A stretch of DNA of 40,303 nt from Pseudomonadota bacterium (GCA_018261905.1 JAGTRU010000038.1:1-40303), one strand, 5' to 3'; shown: positions 29,543-38,074, counted from the first letter of the stretch. Numbers and translations: made by a program. The notes: a model not told the origin generated them from the sequence alone.

Positions 29543-32500
29543 ATGTCATCGATCATCTTTTCCCGTTCGCTTGCCCGGTCGCTGTCGGTGTTGCTGTTGT
29601 TGCCGTTGTCGTTGGCGCCGGTAGTTTCGCTCGCCGATAGTACGGACATTGCGGTAGAACCGTTGATCACCATGGCCGATGTATCGGCCAAGCCGAATAT
29701 CATGTTCATCCTGGATAATTCGGGAAGTATGGCCAGTGCTTATATGCCTGATGAGCAAGGCAGTAGCACAAGTAGATACGGTTATTGGTCATCGCAATGC
29801 AACGGGGTTGCCTACAATCCGAACATTACATACAAAGCCCCCTCGACCTCGGCGGGCGGGGTATATACCGATGCTGTTTTCGGTGCAGCATACTCGGATG
29901 GCTATGTTCCCAGCGGTTCGCCGAGCGATCTGCAGTATAGCGGTGATACGGTAACTATAGGTACGAGTTCGAGTATTGCTCCGGCGACCGGTAGCAAAAC
30001 CTTTACGATCAATTCGTCCAGCAATATGACGGCGACGAGTTTTGCCGTGGGTGTGACCGTAGTGATTGCTAATGGCTCAAATAGCATGACCGGTACGGTC
30101 ACCTCTTGGACCTATACATCCTCCTCAAATGCCAAATTGATCGTTAACGTAACATCGGCAACGGGGAGCTCCAGCAAGAATTCGTGGACGGTCAATCCCA
30201 GCCCCTACTACTACACCTATAGCGGTACCGAAGCAGCCATGAGTTGGAAGTATGACTCGGTAGGTGATGTTGATACTTCAACAACATTCTATAAGCAATG
30301 TAAAAGCTCAATCGGCGGAACCGATGGCAAGAATGTATTTACCAAGGTTTATGTTTCTGCGAACTCGACTGAGGCGACAAATTATGCCAATTGGTATTCT
30401 TTTTATCGGACTCGCCGTTTGTTGATTCGTACCGCTGCTGGCCGGGCATTCGTTGGGTTGGGTTCGGGTTATCGCGTTGGGTTTACCACAATTTCGGAAA
30501 GTGGCATAACGCCAGGGACCTATTTCCGGGATGTGAAAGCCTTTGACGAGACGCACAAGGCAGATTTTTATACCAGTCTGTACGAGGCGACGGGACGTAG
30601 TGCGACACCATTGCGGGCGTCGTTGTCGAAAGTCGGGCGCTACTTTGCCAAGCAGATATCGGGGCAGACTTATGATCCGATGGAGTATTCCTGCCAACGC
30701 AATTTCGCCATTTTATCAACTGACGGTTATTGGAATACCGGCAGTGAGGGTGGTGACTACATTCCTGTTCAGCTTGATGGGAGTACTGCGCCGGGTAACC
30801 AGGATGGTACAGAGGATCGGCCGATGTACGATGGTTCAACCGTCATATCGATCCGGACACGTAACAAATATTCGGTGGTAAAGGGAACTGGGACTTTTTT
30901 TGGTAATGGTTGCAGTTCTAGCACATACAAAGTGACTACTACTCTACAGACCTATTCGGCAGCGTCTTCCAGTTGGGTTAACGGTACCTCGGGTTATACC
31001 TGTGAGGCCGCTACATACATCGTTTATGGCACTAGTACAGCTTCTGCTTTGTCGGGAAAATCGGCAATCTATAGTAGTGAAACCTCGACTCCGGGGACGA
31101 CCGGAGGAAGCTCCAATACGTTGGCTGATGTGGCAGAGTACTACTATAAGACGGATTTGCGAACCAGTGCTTTGGGGAATTGCACCTCCAGTACTTCCGG
31201 TTCTGATCAGGATGTCTGCTCCAACAGCGTGGTGCCCACCGGGCGCGATCTGCAGACCCAGCAGCACTTGACGACTTTTACCATAGGTCTCGGCGTCAGC
31301 GGTACGCTGACTTACGACAAAAATTACCTGACCCAGGCGTCGGGTTCGTATGTCGATGTGACCAATGGGCCAAGCAATTGGCCTGTCCCGGTGGAAACCG
31401 ATACGGGGGGGGATGCCCGGCAAATTGACGATCTTTGGCATGCGGCGGTGAATGGCCGAGGGCAGTATTATTCAGCACTCAATGCAGAAGAGTTGAGTTC
31501 GGCGATCAGCGGGGTCGTCACGTCCATTCAGGAAACCACCGGCTCTGCCTCGTCGGCGAGTACCAATACCCTTGAACTGGTGAAGGGAAGCAGCAATCGG
31601 GTTTATCAGGCGAGCTACACTACTGCCAACTGGGTCGGTGACCTCAAGGCGTATTCGATTGACGGTACGACGGCGGAAATTGGATCTACGGCGATTTGGT
31701 CTGCCCAGTCGAAGCTTGATGGTGTGACGCCAAGTAGCCGCACTATCTATTTTAACAAGGGCGGTACGCTGACCTCCTTTGTTTACGGTAATTTGGCAAG
31801 CCCGGCGCAGACCGCTTACTTTGATAATTTCTGTAGCATGAGTGTGGTTGCCTCGCAATGCCCGGGGCTGACCACGGCTAATCTGGCACTTGCCAATAGC
31901 GGCAATAATCTTGTCGATTACCTGCGGGGGGTTCGTGCCAACGAAACTACGCTGTATCGGGCGCGAACCCACGTGCTGGGCGATATCATCAATAGCACCC
32001 CGGTCTATGTCGGGGCTCCATTGTTCAGTTATGTCGATGCCGGTTACGCGGATTTCAAAACCAGCCAGGCTTCCCGCACCCCGATAATCTATACCGGGGC
32101 CAATGATGGGATGTTGCATGCCTTTGATACCTCGGGCAATGAAGTGTGGGCTTTCGTCCCAACGGCTGTCATGCCCAATCTGTACAAGTTGGCCGATGCG
32201 TCTTATGCGAGTCGACATGTCTACTTTGCCGATGGTACGCCGGTGGTTGGTGATATTTATGTTGGCGGTGCCTGGAAGACCATCCTGGTGGCTGGTCTTA
32301 ACTCCGGTGGGAAGGCCTACTACGCCCTGGATATCACAACGCCGGAAAGTCCTACCTTACTTTGGGAGTTTACGGACACCAACTTGGGTTTGACCTATGG
32401 CAATCCCATTATCGCCAAGCGTGCCGATGGTACTTGGGTAGTGGCATTTGCTTCTGGTTACAACAATACGGGTGGTGATGGCAAGGGGCATCTCTACGTT

Positions 32501-33358
32501 CTTAATGCCAATACGGGGGCCGAGATTATGAATATTTCGACTGGTGTTGGCTCCTCTGCCAGTCCGAGTGGTTTGGCCAAGATCAATGCCTGGATTGCGG
32601 ATAGTAGCGACAATACCGCCCTCCGATATTACGGTGGTGACTTGCAGGGTAATCTGTGGCGTTTTGATCTGGATGATCTGGTTCTTCCCCATAAAAGTGC
32701 ATTTAAGCTCGCCGAATTTACGGGAAGCGATGGAAAAGCGCCCTCGGCGACCATTGGCCAGCCGATCAGTGTTGTTCCCCGGCTAAAACAAATCGCCGGC
32801 TATCCGGTGGTGATCGTCGGTACCGGGCGTTATTTGGGAACCACCGACATCTCTGATAAGGCGGTGCAAAGCCTGGCTGTCATAAAGGATCCGTTGACTG
32901 ACTCTGGTTGGGGCGTGGTGCGCGATAACGTGACCATGGTCAAGCAAACTCTGACCGTTTCAGGTACGACAGCGACATCAACAAGCAATGCTGTCGACTG
33001 GTCGGTAAAGAATGGTTGGTGGTTTGATTTTCCAAGTACTGGCGAGCGCCTGGTGACCCCGATGGCATTGGCTGGGAATACCCTATACGCGGCATCTGCA
33101 ATTCCTAGTGGGACTGCCTGTACGTCTGGTGGGGCCTCGTGGATTTATACAATTAATCTGCTTGATGGTTCGAGCACCGGGATGATGTACAGTGATTCGG
33201 CCCTTATTGTTGGGATAACTGCAGTCTCGGCCGATGGCAAGAACGTGCTACTTGTCAAAGATAGTACGGGTAACACCAAGCCTACACCTGGCGGCGACGG
33301 TGGTGGTGGTGGTGGAACTGCAGTGCACCGCACATCGTGGCGGGAACTGATTGATTAG
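29543..33358 (+). CDS. pilY1: Type IV pilus tip-associated adhesin PilY1
   Basis: A large secreted or surface protein of 1271 residues. A Sec signal peptide (residues 1-31) is followed by a von Willebrand factor A-like region with a MIDAS motif DNSGS (58-62) and a Ser/Thr-rich middle. The C-terminal PilC/PilY1 beta-propeller (about 830-1200) includes YTGANDGMLHAFD and YGGDLQGNLWRFDL. PilY1 caps pili, mediates adhesion and is linked to surface sensing in Pseudomonas. The gene has a run of eight G (31405-31412) and a (GGT)5 microsatellite coding a Gly tract at the C-terminus (33299-33315). Its stop overlaps the next gene's TTG start. Confidence 0.93.
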   Translation: MSSIIFSRSLARSLSVLLLLPLSLAPVVSLADSTDIAVEPLITMADVSAKPNIMFILDNSGSMASAYMPDEQGSSTSRYGYWSSQCNGVAYNPNITYKAPSTSAGGVYTDAVFGAAYSDGYVPSGSPSDLQYSGDTVTIGTSSSIAPATGSKTFTINSSSNMTATSFAVGVTVVIANGSNSMTGTVTSWTYTSSSNAKLIVNVTSATGSSSKNSWTVNPSPYYYTYSGTEAAMSWKYDSVGDVDTSTTFYKQCKSSIGGTDGKNVFTKVYVSANSTEATNYANWYSFYRTRRLLIRTAAGRAFVGLGSGYRVGFTTISESGITPGTYFRDVKAFDETHKADFYTSLYEATGRSATPLRASLSKVGRYFAKQISGQTYDPMEYSCQRNFAILSTDGYWNTGSEGGDYIPVQLDGSTAPGNQDGTEDRPMYDGSTVISIRTRNKYSVVKGTGTFFGNGCSSSTYKVTTTLQTYSAASSSWVNGTSGYTCEAATYIVYGTSTASALSGKSAIYSSETSTPGTTGGSSNTLADVAEYYYKTDLRTSALGNCTSSTSGSDQDVCSNSVVPTGRDLQTQQHLTTFTIGLGVSGTLTYDKNYLTQASGSYVDVTNGPSNWPVPVETDTGGDARQIDDLWHAAVNGRGQYYSALNAEELSSAISGVVTSIQETTGSASSASTNTLELVKGSSNRVYQASYTTANWVGDLKAYSIDGTTAEIGSTAIWSAQSKLDGVTPSSRTIYFNKGGTLTSFVYGNLASPAQTAYFDNFCSMSVVASQCPGLTTANLALANSGNNLVDYLRGVRANETTLYRARTHVLGDIINSTPVYVGAPLFSYVDAGYADFKTSQASRTPIIYTGANDGMLHAFDTSGNEVWAFVPTAVMPNLYKLADASYASRHVYFADGTPVVGDIYVGGAWKTILVAGLNSGGKAYYALDITTPESPTLLWEFTDTNLGLTYGNPIIAKRADGTWVVAFASGYNNTGGDGKGHLYVLNANTGAEIMNISTGVGSSASPSGLAKINAWIADSSDNTALRYYGGDLQGNLWRFDLDDLVLPHKSAFKLAEFTGSDGKAPSATIGQPISVVPRLKQIAGYPVVIVGTGRYLGTTDISDKAVQSLAVIKDPLTDSGWGVVRDNVTMVKQTLTVSGTTATSTSNAVDWSVKNGWWFDFPSTGERLVTPMALAGNTLYAASAIPSGTACTSGGASWIYTINLLDGSSTGMMYSDSALIVGITAVSADGKNVLLVKDSTGNTKPTPGGDGGGGGGTAVHRTSWRELID

Positions 33359-34058
33359 TTCGGAGCGGTATTCAAATATCGGCCAAAACAAGCGGTTGGC
33401 GTTCGCGATTCTGTTGTCGGCAAGCCTGCACGGTGGCTGGTTGTATTGCTCGCAAGCTCATCAGGCTCCGGTGGTCCCGGTCAAAAAAGGGGGTGGCGCA
33501 GGAGCCGTAATTCTTCATGTCTTGCTCCAGCAGCCGGTGCTGGAGTCTTCAGAGAATGAGGGGGGGCAAGCGAGTGCGGCCCCTGAGTTCGCTGATGGGG
33601 CGGGGCTACCATCCCGCGAAATTTCTGTTGAGCGGGAAATGGTGGAGAATACTAGAGCCTCGCCAGCGAGTCCTATTGTTATAGGCGGGGAAGCCGGATC
33701 CGGCGGGCGTGTTTTGCCAGAGGGCTATCTGCCCCGTTCTCGCCTCTCCGCTCCAGCCCGCCCGCTGTCCGATATCAAAATCCCATGGCCGCCCGGATTG
33801 CCTACGATAGGTGTGCAGAGCGCGGTTTTTACGCTTTTTATTGACGAGTTGGGTTTTGTTAGGGAAATGGTTGCGGATGCTCACACTATTTCCCCTCCGC
33901 TGGAGGAGGCGGCGCGCCGCACCTTTATGGAGTCCCGCTTTAGTCCGGCGCAGGTCGATGGGCGTTCGGTGAAATCGATTCAACGTATCGAGGTTTTCTT
34001 TGAGTTTTTGCCGGTTCAGGGAGATCCGGCGGTGATCGTCAATCGCAAGGGGTTGTAG
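33351..34058 (+). CDS. TonB-like protein (C-terminal TonB domain), coupled to pilY1
   Basis: A 235-residue protein with one N-terminal membrane anchor (about residues 16-32), a Pro/Gly/Ser-rich linker and a C-terminal TonB-type domain (about 165-225: FTLFIDELGFVREM, then LEEAARRTFMESRFSPAQVDG and IRIEVFFEF-like strand). The start is a TTG at 33351 overlapping the pilY1 stop by eight bases, so it is likely translated from the pilus mRNA. It is shorter and less proline-rich than energy-transducing TonB, and no exbB/exbD or receptor is nearby. A role with PilY1 is inference. It contains a G7 tract (33560-33566). Confidence 0.7.
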   Translation: MISSERYSNIGQNKRLAFAILLSASLHGGWLYCSQAHQAPVVPVKKGGGAGAVILHVLLQQPVLESSENEGGQASAAPEFADGAGLPSREISVEREMVENTRASPASPIVIGGEAGSGGRVLPEGYLPRSRLSAPARPLSDIKIPWPPGLPTIGVQSAVFTLFIDELGFVREMVADAHTISPPLEEAARRTFMESRFSPAQVDGRSVKSIQRIEVFFEFLPVQGDPAVIVNRKGL

Positions 34059-34123
34059 GCTCGCCGGAATAAGTGTTTCTGGCTACCTGATTTTCCTGTA
34101 AGAGCGCTTTGCTACTTTTGGGC

Positions 34124-34152
34124 TTGCAGTGGCTGTGGATTTGTAAGATAAT
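34124..34152 (+). promoter_or_regulatory. Probable sigma-70 promoter for rpsT
   Basis: TTGCAG (34124-34129), a 17-base spacer and GATAAT (34147-34152), followed by a leader of about 25 bases to the rpsT ATG. The spacing is ideal. Confidence 0.65.
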
Positions 34153-34182
34153 TTCACGCTTTACCGATGTTTAGAGACTTCT

Positions 34183-34455
34183 ATGGCCAATAGCGCACAA
34201 GCCCGCAAGCGCGCCCGTCAAGCTGACAAGCAGCGCTCCCATAACGCCAGCCTCCGTTCGACCCTGCGTACCGCAATCAAGCGTGTGCGTCAGGCGATCG
34301 AAGCTGGTGACAAAGCTGCTGCACAGGGCGTTTTCCAGCAATCCGTTGCTGTTCTCGATCGTATTGCTGACAAGCGTATCATCCACAAGAACAAGGCTTC
34401 TCGTACCAAGAGCCGCCTGTCTGCTCAGATCAAGGCAATTGCTGTTGCTGCCTGA
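34183..34455 (+). CDS. rpsT: 30S ribosomal protein S20
   Basis: Small-subunit primary 16S rRNA-binding protein. The 90-residue, strongly basic sequence begins [13 protein letters not shown] and contains [13 protein letters not shown] and [18 protein letters not shown], the family hallmarks. It is a single-gene unit with its own promoter and a strong terminator. In pseudomonads rpsT lies beside murJ-ribF; here murJ is absent and the pilus operon lies between ribF and rpsT. Confidence 0.98.
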   Translation: MANSAQARKRARQADKQRSHNASLRSTLRTAIKRVRQAIEAGDKAAAQGVFQQSVAVLDRIADKRIIHKNKASRTKSRLSAQIKAIAVAA

Positions 34456-34466
34456 TCAAGCTGGAT

Positions 34467-34506
34467 GGCAATAAAAAAGGCACCTTCGGGTGCCTTTTTT
34501 ATTGCC
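34467..34506 (+). terminator. Intrinsic terminator after rpsT (18-bp stem, TTCG loop)
   Basis: A perfect 18-bp inverted repeat (34467-34484 / 34489-34506) with core AAAAAAGGCACC/GGTGCCTTTTTT and a TTCG tetraloop. It is T-rich on both strands, so it also serves the convergent DUF3579 gene. Confidence 0.95.
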
Positions 34507-34525
34507 TGCATTTTTCTTAAGTTGG

Positions 34526-34825
34526 TTAGTGCTTGTCTTCCAGTGAGCAAACGCCGTCAATGATCTGCAGATCGTTGTCTTGCGCGAAATTGAGCATGAA
34601 ACGGTAGGCCATCGGTTCGATTTCGCCGAGGCGGCCATCGACGAAAACTGCTTTTTCACCGTTGTAGTCGCCGGGGCCGACGTAGGGGGAGTATTTCATC
34701 TTGCGCTCGGCACCGAAGGCGGACATGACGCCACAGAGGCGTTCAGCCCAGTCGCTGGGGCGAAACTTTTTTCCCTGCTTGGTTAGGCCAACAATGATGA
34801 AAGTGGTCGATTCTGATGTTGTCAT
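34526..34825 (-). CDS. DUF3579 family protein
   Basis: A small soluble protein of 99 residues matching the betaproteobacterial DUF3579 family, with FIIVGLTKQGKKFRPSDWAE near the start, YSPYVGPGDYNGEKAVFVDG in the middle and LGEIEPMAYRFMLNFA at the end. No function is established. It converges on rpsT and shares the terminator. The 248 bases upstream, between it and the ParA gene, contain no gene I can support. Confidence 0.85.
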   Translation of the reverse strand: MTTSESTTFIIVGLTKQGKKFRPSDWAERLCGVMSAFGAERKMKYSPYVGPGDYNGEKAVFVDGRLGEIEPMAYRFMLNFAQDNDLQIIDGVCSLEDKH

Positions 34826-35073
34826 TGTTCTACTCTGCTTTTATGGGGCGTTGCGACCTTTGGTGCAAGCATTCTAGCAGAAGCGCCGTTAGAGTGGCAT
34901 GTTTGCCAATTTTGTGAAAAAAACTTGTTTATACTGAATGAGATACGGATCAATTAAAGAATTGGCAGGAGGTGTTCAATTTACCTCATTGATTTGCCGG
35001 TGGTACTCGACAGGCGCCATCTTGTCGACGAGGCGAGGGGGCGATCGGGTCGGTGGTCGGCAAAGTTGGCCGC

Positions 35074-35835
35074 TCAGATATCGCCGCGTTGGCGCAATTC
35101 GTCGAGCAGGGCCTGGTAGTCGTGGGCGCCGTTGCTGGCGGCGTTGTGACGGAAGACGTCGCGGCTGACGGACGGGCTTTCGGCGACGGCGACGTTTTCG
35201 GAGATTACGGTGTCGCAAACCTCATCGCCATAACGTTGGCGTAATTTGCTGCGCACGTCTTCGCTCATTCGGCGGCGGCGATCGAAGCGGGTCAGCAGGT
35301 AACGGCGTTCGACCCGGCGCTTGAGTACCGGTTCGAGAACCTGCAGGGTGCGGGTGATGTGTTCGGCGGCCTGTAGCGACAGGTAATCGGTTGAGACGGG
35401 AATCAGCAGTCGGTCGCAAGCAAAGATGGCATTGAGGGCAAGGACGCCGATGTAGGGGCAGCAATCGATCAGGGTGGGGCGCGGGGGCTTTGTGGTTTCC
35501 AGCGTTTCCAGGCCGTTGCGCAATTTGTTGAGAACGGCCGGGCCTTTGCCGAAAATCGAGTCGACTTTGATCAGTTGCTGGTGGGCGGGAATTAGTTGCC
35601 CGATATGTTCCCACTCCAGTTCCAGTTCCGAAAGGCCGTGTACGTCCTGGTAAAAGGCAAAGAGACTGCGGCTGGCTTCGAGCGGGGCGTTGCCGTGAAT
35701 GCTGGAAAGGTGTCCTTGCGGGTCCAGGTCAATCAGTAGCGGAGGCGTGCCAGCGCGATTCAGGGCAGCGCCGAGATTGAGTGCGGTCGTCGTTTTGCCG
35801 ACGCCGCCTTTCTGGTTGAAAATGGCTATGTGCAT
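35074..35835 (-). CDS. ParA/Soj-type ATPase (orphan)
   Basis: A deviant-Walker-A ATPase of 253 residues: KGGVGKTT (residues 9-16), DLDPQGHLS (Walker A' region) and the Walker B-like LIDCCPYIGVLALNA. These place it in the MinD/ParA superfamily, whose members position plasmids, chromosomes or large protein complexes. No parB homologue and no parS-like repeats are adjacent, so this is not an obvious partition locus; a positioning role for another cargo is possible. It diverges from argD; a TATAGA-like -10 (TTAAGT-N16-TATAGA on the minus strand) lies just upstream. Confidence 0.85.
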   Translation of the reverse strand: MHIAIFNQKGGVGKTTTALNLGAALNRAGTPPLLIDLDPQGHLSSIHGNAPLEASRSLFAFYQDVHGLSELELEWEHIGQLIPAHQQLIKVDSIFGKGPAVLNKLRNGLETLETTKPPRPTLIDCCPYIGVLALNAIFACDRLLIPVSTDYLSLQAAEHITRTLQVLEPVLKRRVERRYLLTRFDRRRRMSEDVRSKLRQRYGDEVCDTVISENVAVAESPSVSRDVFRHNAASNGAHDYQALLDELRQRGDI

Positions 35836-35932
35836 GGTTTTGTCGTTCTATACAATGCCCTATTTTTCACTTAACATCTAGCTTTCTGCAACTCTTTCGG
35901 GTCTTTTCGATCTGTTTGAGGAGTGGTCGTTT

Positions 35933-35962
35933 CGGCGGCAATAGCCGCCGTTTTCGTTTTTT
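35933..35962 (+). terminator. Intrinsic terminator / possible attenuator in the argD leader
   Basis: CGGCGGC (35933-35939), loop AATA, GCCGCCG (35944-35950), then TTTTCGTTTTTT (35951-35962). The next bases are GGGG (35963-35966), the argD ribosome-binding site, and the ATG is at 35974. No T-tract is present for the minus strand. Since the only upstream neighbour is the divergent ParA gene, this terminator must lie inside the argD leader. Confidence 0.8.
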
Positions 35963-35973
35963 GGGGTTGCCTG

Positions 35974-37146
35974 ATGTCGCATGTCATGAATACCTATGGC
36001 CGCTTGCCGGTGGCGTTCAGCCACGGTCAGGGGTGCCGGATTACCGATACCGAGGGCAAGGAATATCTCGACGCCATGTCCGGGATTGCCGTGTCCACGC
36101 TCGGGCACGCCCATCCCGGGTTGGTGGCGGCGATTGCTGCGCAGGCCGGTCGCCTGCTGCATACCTCCAATCTATATCGGATCTGCGAGCAGGAAGAACT
36201 AGCCGACAAGCTGGTTGAACTTTCCGGTATGCAGGAAGTTTTCTTCTGTAATTCCGGCTGCGAGGCGAACGAGGCGGCGATCAAGCTGGCGCGCTTCTAT
36301 GGTCACCAAAAAGGTGTCGAATCGCCGACCATCATCGTCATGGAAAAAGCGTTTCATGGGCGTACCATGGCGACGCTTTCCGCCACCGGCAACCGCAAGA
36401 CCCAGGCCGGCTTCGAGCCGCTGGTGTCGGGGTTTGTTCGCGTTCCTTACGATGACCTTGAAGCCATCAAGGCGGTGGCCGAGCACAACAAGAATATCGT
36501 CGCCGTGATGCTGGAAATAATCCAGGGCGAGGGGGGCATCCATCTCGCTTCGCTGGAGTTCCAGCAGGGGCTTCGTCGGTTGTGCGATGAACAGGGCTGG
36601 TTGCTGATCTGCGACGAAGTGCAGTGCGGTATGGCGCGCACCGGGCAGTGGTTCGGTTATCAGCACGCCGTGATTCAGCCGGATATCGCCACCATGGCCA
36701 AGGGGCTGGGCTCCGGCGTGCCGATCGGGGCCTGTCTGGCCGGCGGCAAGGCGGCCGGTTTGTTCGGGCCGGGCAATCACGGCTCGACCTTCGGTGGCAA
36801 CCCGCTGGCCTGCCGGGCCGCGTTGACGACGATTGAAACGATAAGGCAGGATGGCCTGATGGCCAACGCCGAGAAGGTCGGGGGGCTGATTCGCCAGCTT
36901 TTTGCGGATGCGCTGAGCGGCGTCAAAGGTGTCGTCGAGATTCGCGGTCATGGCCTGATGATCGGCATCGAACTGGATCGTCCTTGCGGCGAGCTGGTTA
37001 CTCGGGCCTTGGCGGCCGGCCTGCTGATCAATGTGACGGCCGACAAGGTGATTCGCCTGCTGCCGGCGCTGATTTTCAGTGAGAACGACGCCAAGGAGTT
37101 GGTTGAACGCTGCGTTCCCCTGATCAAGGACTTTTTGGGAGCCTGA
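35974..37146 (+). CDS. argD: Acetylornithine aminotransferase
   Basis: PLP-dependent transaminase converting N-acetylglutamate semialdehyde to N-acetylornithine (and often succinyl-diaminopimelate in lysine synthesis). It is 390 residues from the ATG at 35974 and has class III aminotransferase features: CNSGCEANEAAIKLAR, EKAFHGRT, LLICDEVQCGMARTG and the PLP lysine in TMAKGLGSGVPIGA. GGGG is seven bases before this ATG; the ATG at 35986 is an alternative, and an in-frame GTG at 35923 would translate through the terminator hairpin. argF follows two bases after the stop. Confidence 0.95.
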   Translation: MSHVMNTYGRLPVAFSHGQGCRITDTEGKEYLDAMSGIAVSTLGHAHPGLVAAIAAQAGRLLHTSNLYRICEQEELADKLVELSGMQEVFFCNSGCEANEAAIKLARFYGHQKGVESPTIIVMEKAFHGRTMATLSATGNRKTQAGFEPLVSGFVRVPYDDLEAIKAVAEHNKNIVAVMLEIIQGEGGIHLASLEFQQGLRRLCDEQGWLLICDEVQCGMARTGQWFGYQHAVIQPDIATMAKGLGSGVPIGACLAGGKAAGLFGPGNHGSTFGGNPLACRAALTTIETIRQDGLMANAEKVGGLIRQLFADALSGVKGVVEIRGHGLMIGIELDRPCGELVTRALAAGLLINVTADKVIRLLPALIFSENDAKELVERCVPLIKDFLGA

Positions 37147-37148
37147 TC

Positions 37149-38069
37149 ATGGCCATCAAACATTTTTTGCAATTCAAGGATTTCTCGCGCGACGAACTGG
37201 ATTATGTCTTCGCACGGACGCGCTGGATCAAGAACCAGTTCAAGTCCTACCAGAAGTACTGGCCGCTCAGCGATCGCACGCTGGTGATGATTTTCGAGAA
37301 GGCCAGCACCCGGACGCGCCTGTCTTTCGAGGCCGGCATGCAGCAGTTGGGCGGTTCGGCGATCTACCTGAATACCCGCGACTCGCAACTGGGGCGGGGC
37401 GAGCCGGTGGAAGATGCGGCGCAAGTTATTTCTCGGATGAGCGATATCGTGATGATCCGCACCTTCGAGCAGGACATCATCGAGCGTTTCGCGGCCAATT
37501 CCCGCGTGCCGGTAATCAACGGGCTGACCAACGAGTATCACCCCTGTCAGATCCTGGCCGATATCTATACCTATATCGAGCATCGTGGTTCGATCCAGGG
37601 CAAGACGGTGGCCTGGGTGGGCGATGCCAACAATATGTGCAATACCTGGCTGCAGGCAGCCGCGGTGCTCGACTTCAACGTGCATGTGTCGACGCCGCCG
37701 GGTTACGAGATCAATCCAGAATTGGTCGGAGTGATCGATGATTCCCACTATCGGGTCTTTGCCGACCCGATGGATGCCTGTCGCGGCGCCGATCTGGTGA
37801 CCACCGATGTGTGGACCTCGATGGGGTTCGAAGCAGAGAACGAAGCGCGGATCAAAGCTTTCGCCGACTGGTGTGTAGACGGCGACATGATGCGCGTCGC
37901 CAACCCGGGCGCGCTGTTCATGCACTGCCTGCCGGCGCATCGGGGCGAGGAAGTGACGGCCGAAGTGATCGATGGGGCGCAATCGGTGGTTTGGGACGAG
38001 GCGGAAAATCGCCTGCACGTCCAGAAGGCACTGATGGAATTTTTGATGTTGGGCCGCATTCAGGGCTAG
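37149..38069 (+). CDS. argF: Ornithine carbamoyltransferase (anabolic)
   Basis: Makes citrulline from ornithine and carbamoyl phosphate. The 306-residue protein has the carbamoyl-phosphate motif STRTR, the downstream HPCQILAD and the ornithine-binding segment FMHCLPAHRGEEV. It starts two bases after argD, so the two are co-transcribed. A 106-base spacer with heptad repeats separates it from argG. Confidence 0.97.
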   Translation: MAIKHFLQFKDFSRDELDYVFARTRWIKNQFKSYQKYWPLSDRTLVMIFEKASTRTRLSFEAGMQQLGGSAIYLNTRDSQLGRGEPVEDAAQVISRMSDIVMIRTFEQDIIERFAANSRVPVINGLTNEYHPCQILADIYTYIEHRGSIQGKTVAWVGDANNMCNTWLQAAAVLDFNVHVSTPPGYEINPELVGVIDDSHYRVFADPMDACRGADLVTTDVWTSMGFEAENEARIKAFADWCVDGDMMRVANPGALFMHCLPAHRGEEVTAEVIDGAQSVVWDEAENRLHVQKALMEFLMLGRIQG

Positions 38070-38074
38070 CGACT

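Noticed and set aside
29543..33358. PilY1 as two separate genes or as a frameshifted gene at the G8 tract
   Set aside because: The frame is open across the tract, and the vWA-like and propeller parts are in register, so it is a single intact gene as sequenced.
34938..35168. 76-codon plus-strand frame between the DUF3579 and ParA genes
   Set aside because: It runs antisense into ParA, becomes Arg/Gly repetitive, and has no ribosome-binding site at its ATG.
35074..35835. Chromosome replication origin or plasmid partition locus at the ParA gene
   Set aside because: No ParB, DnaA, RepA, iteron or DnaA-box cluster is present nearby.
35923..35973. GTG start that would add 17 hydrophobic residues to ArgD
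   Set aside because: Its ribosome-binding sequence is too close, it would translate through a terminator hairpin, and ArgD is cytosolic. The ATG at 35974 fits better.
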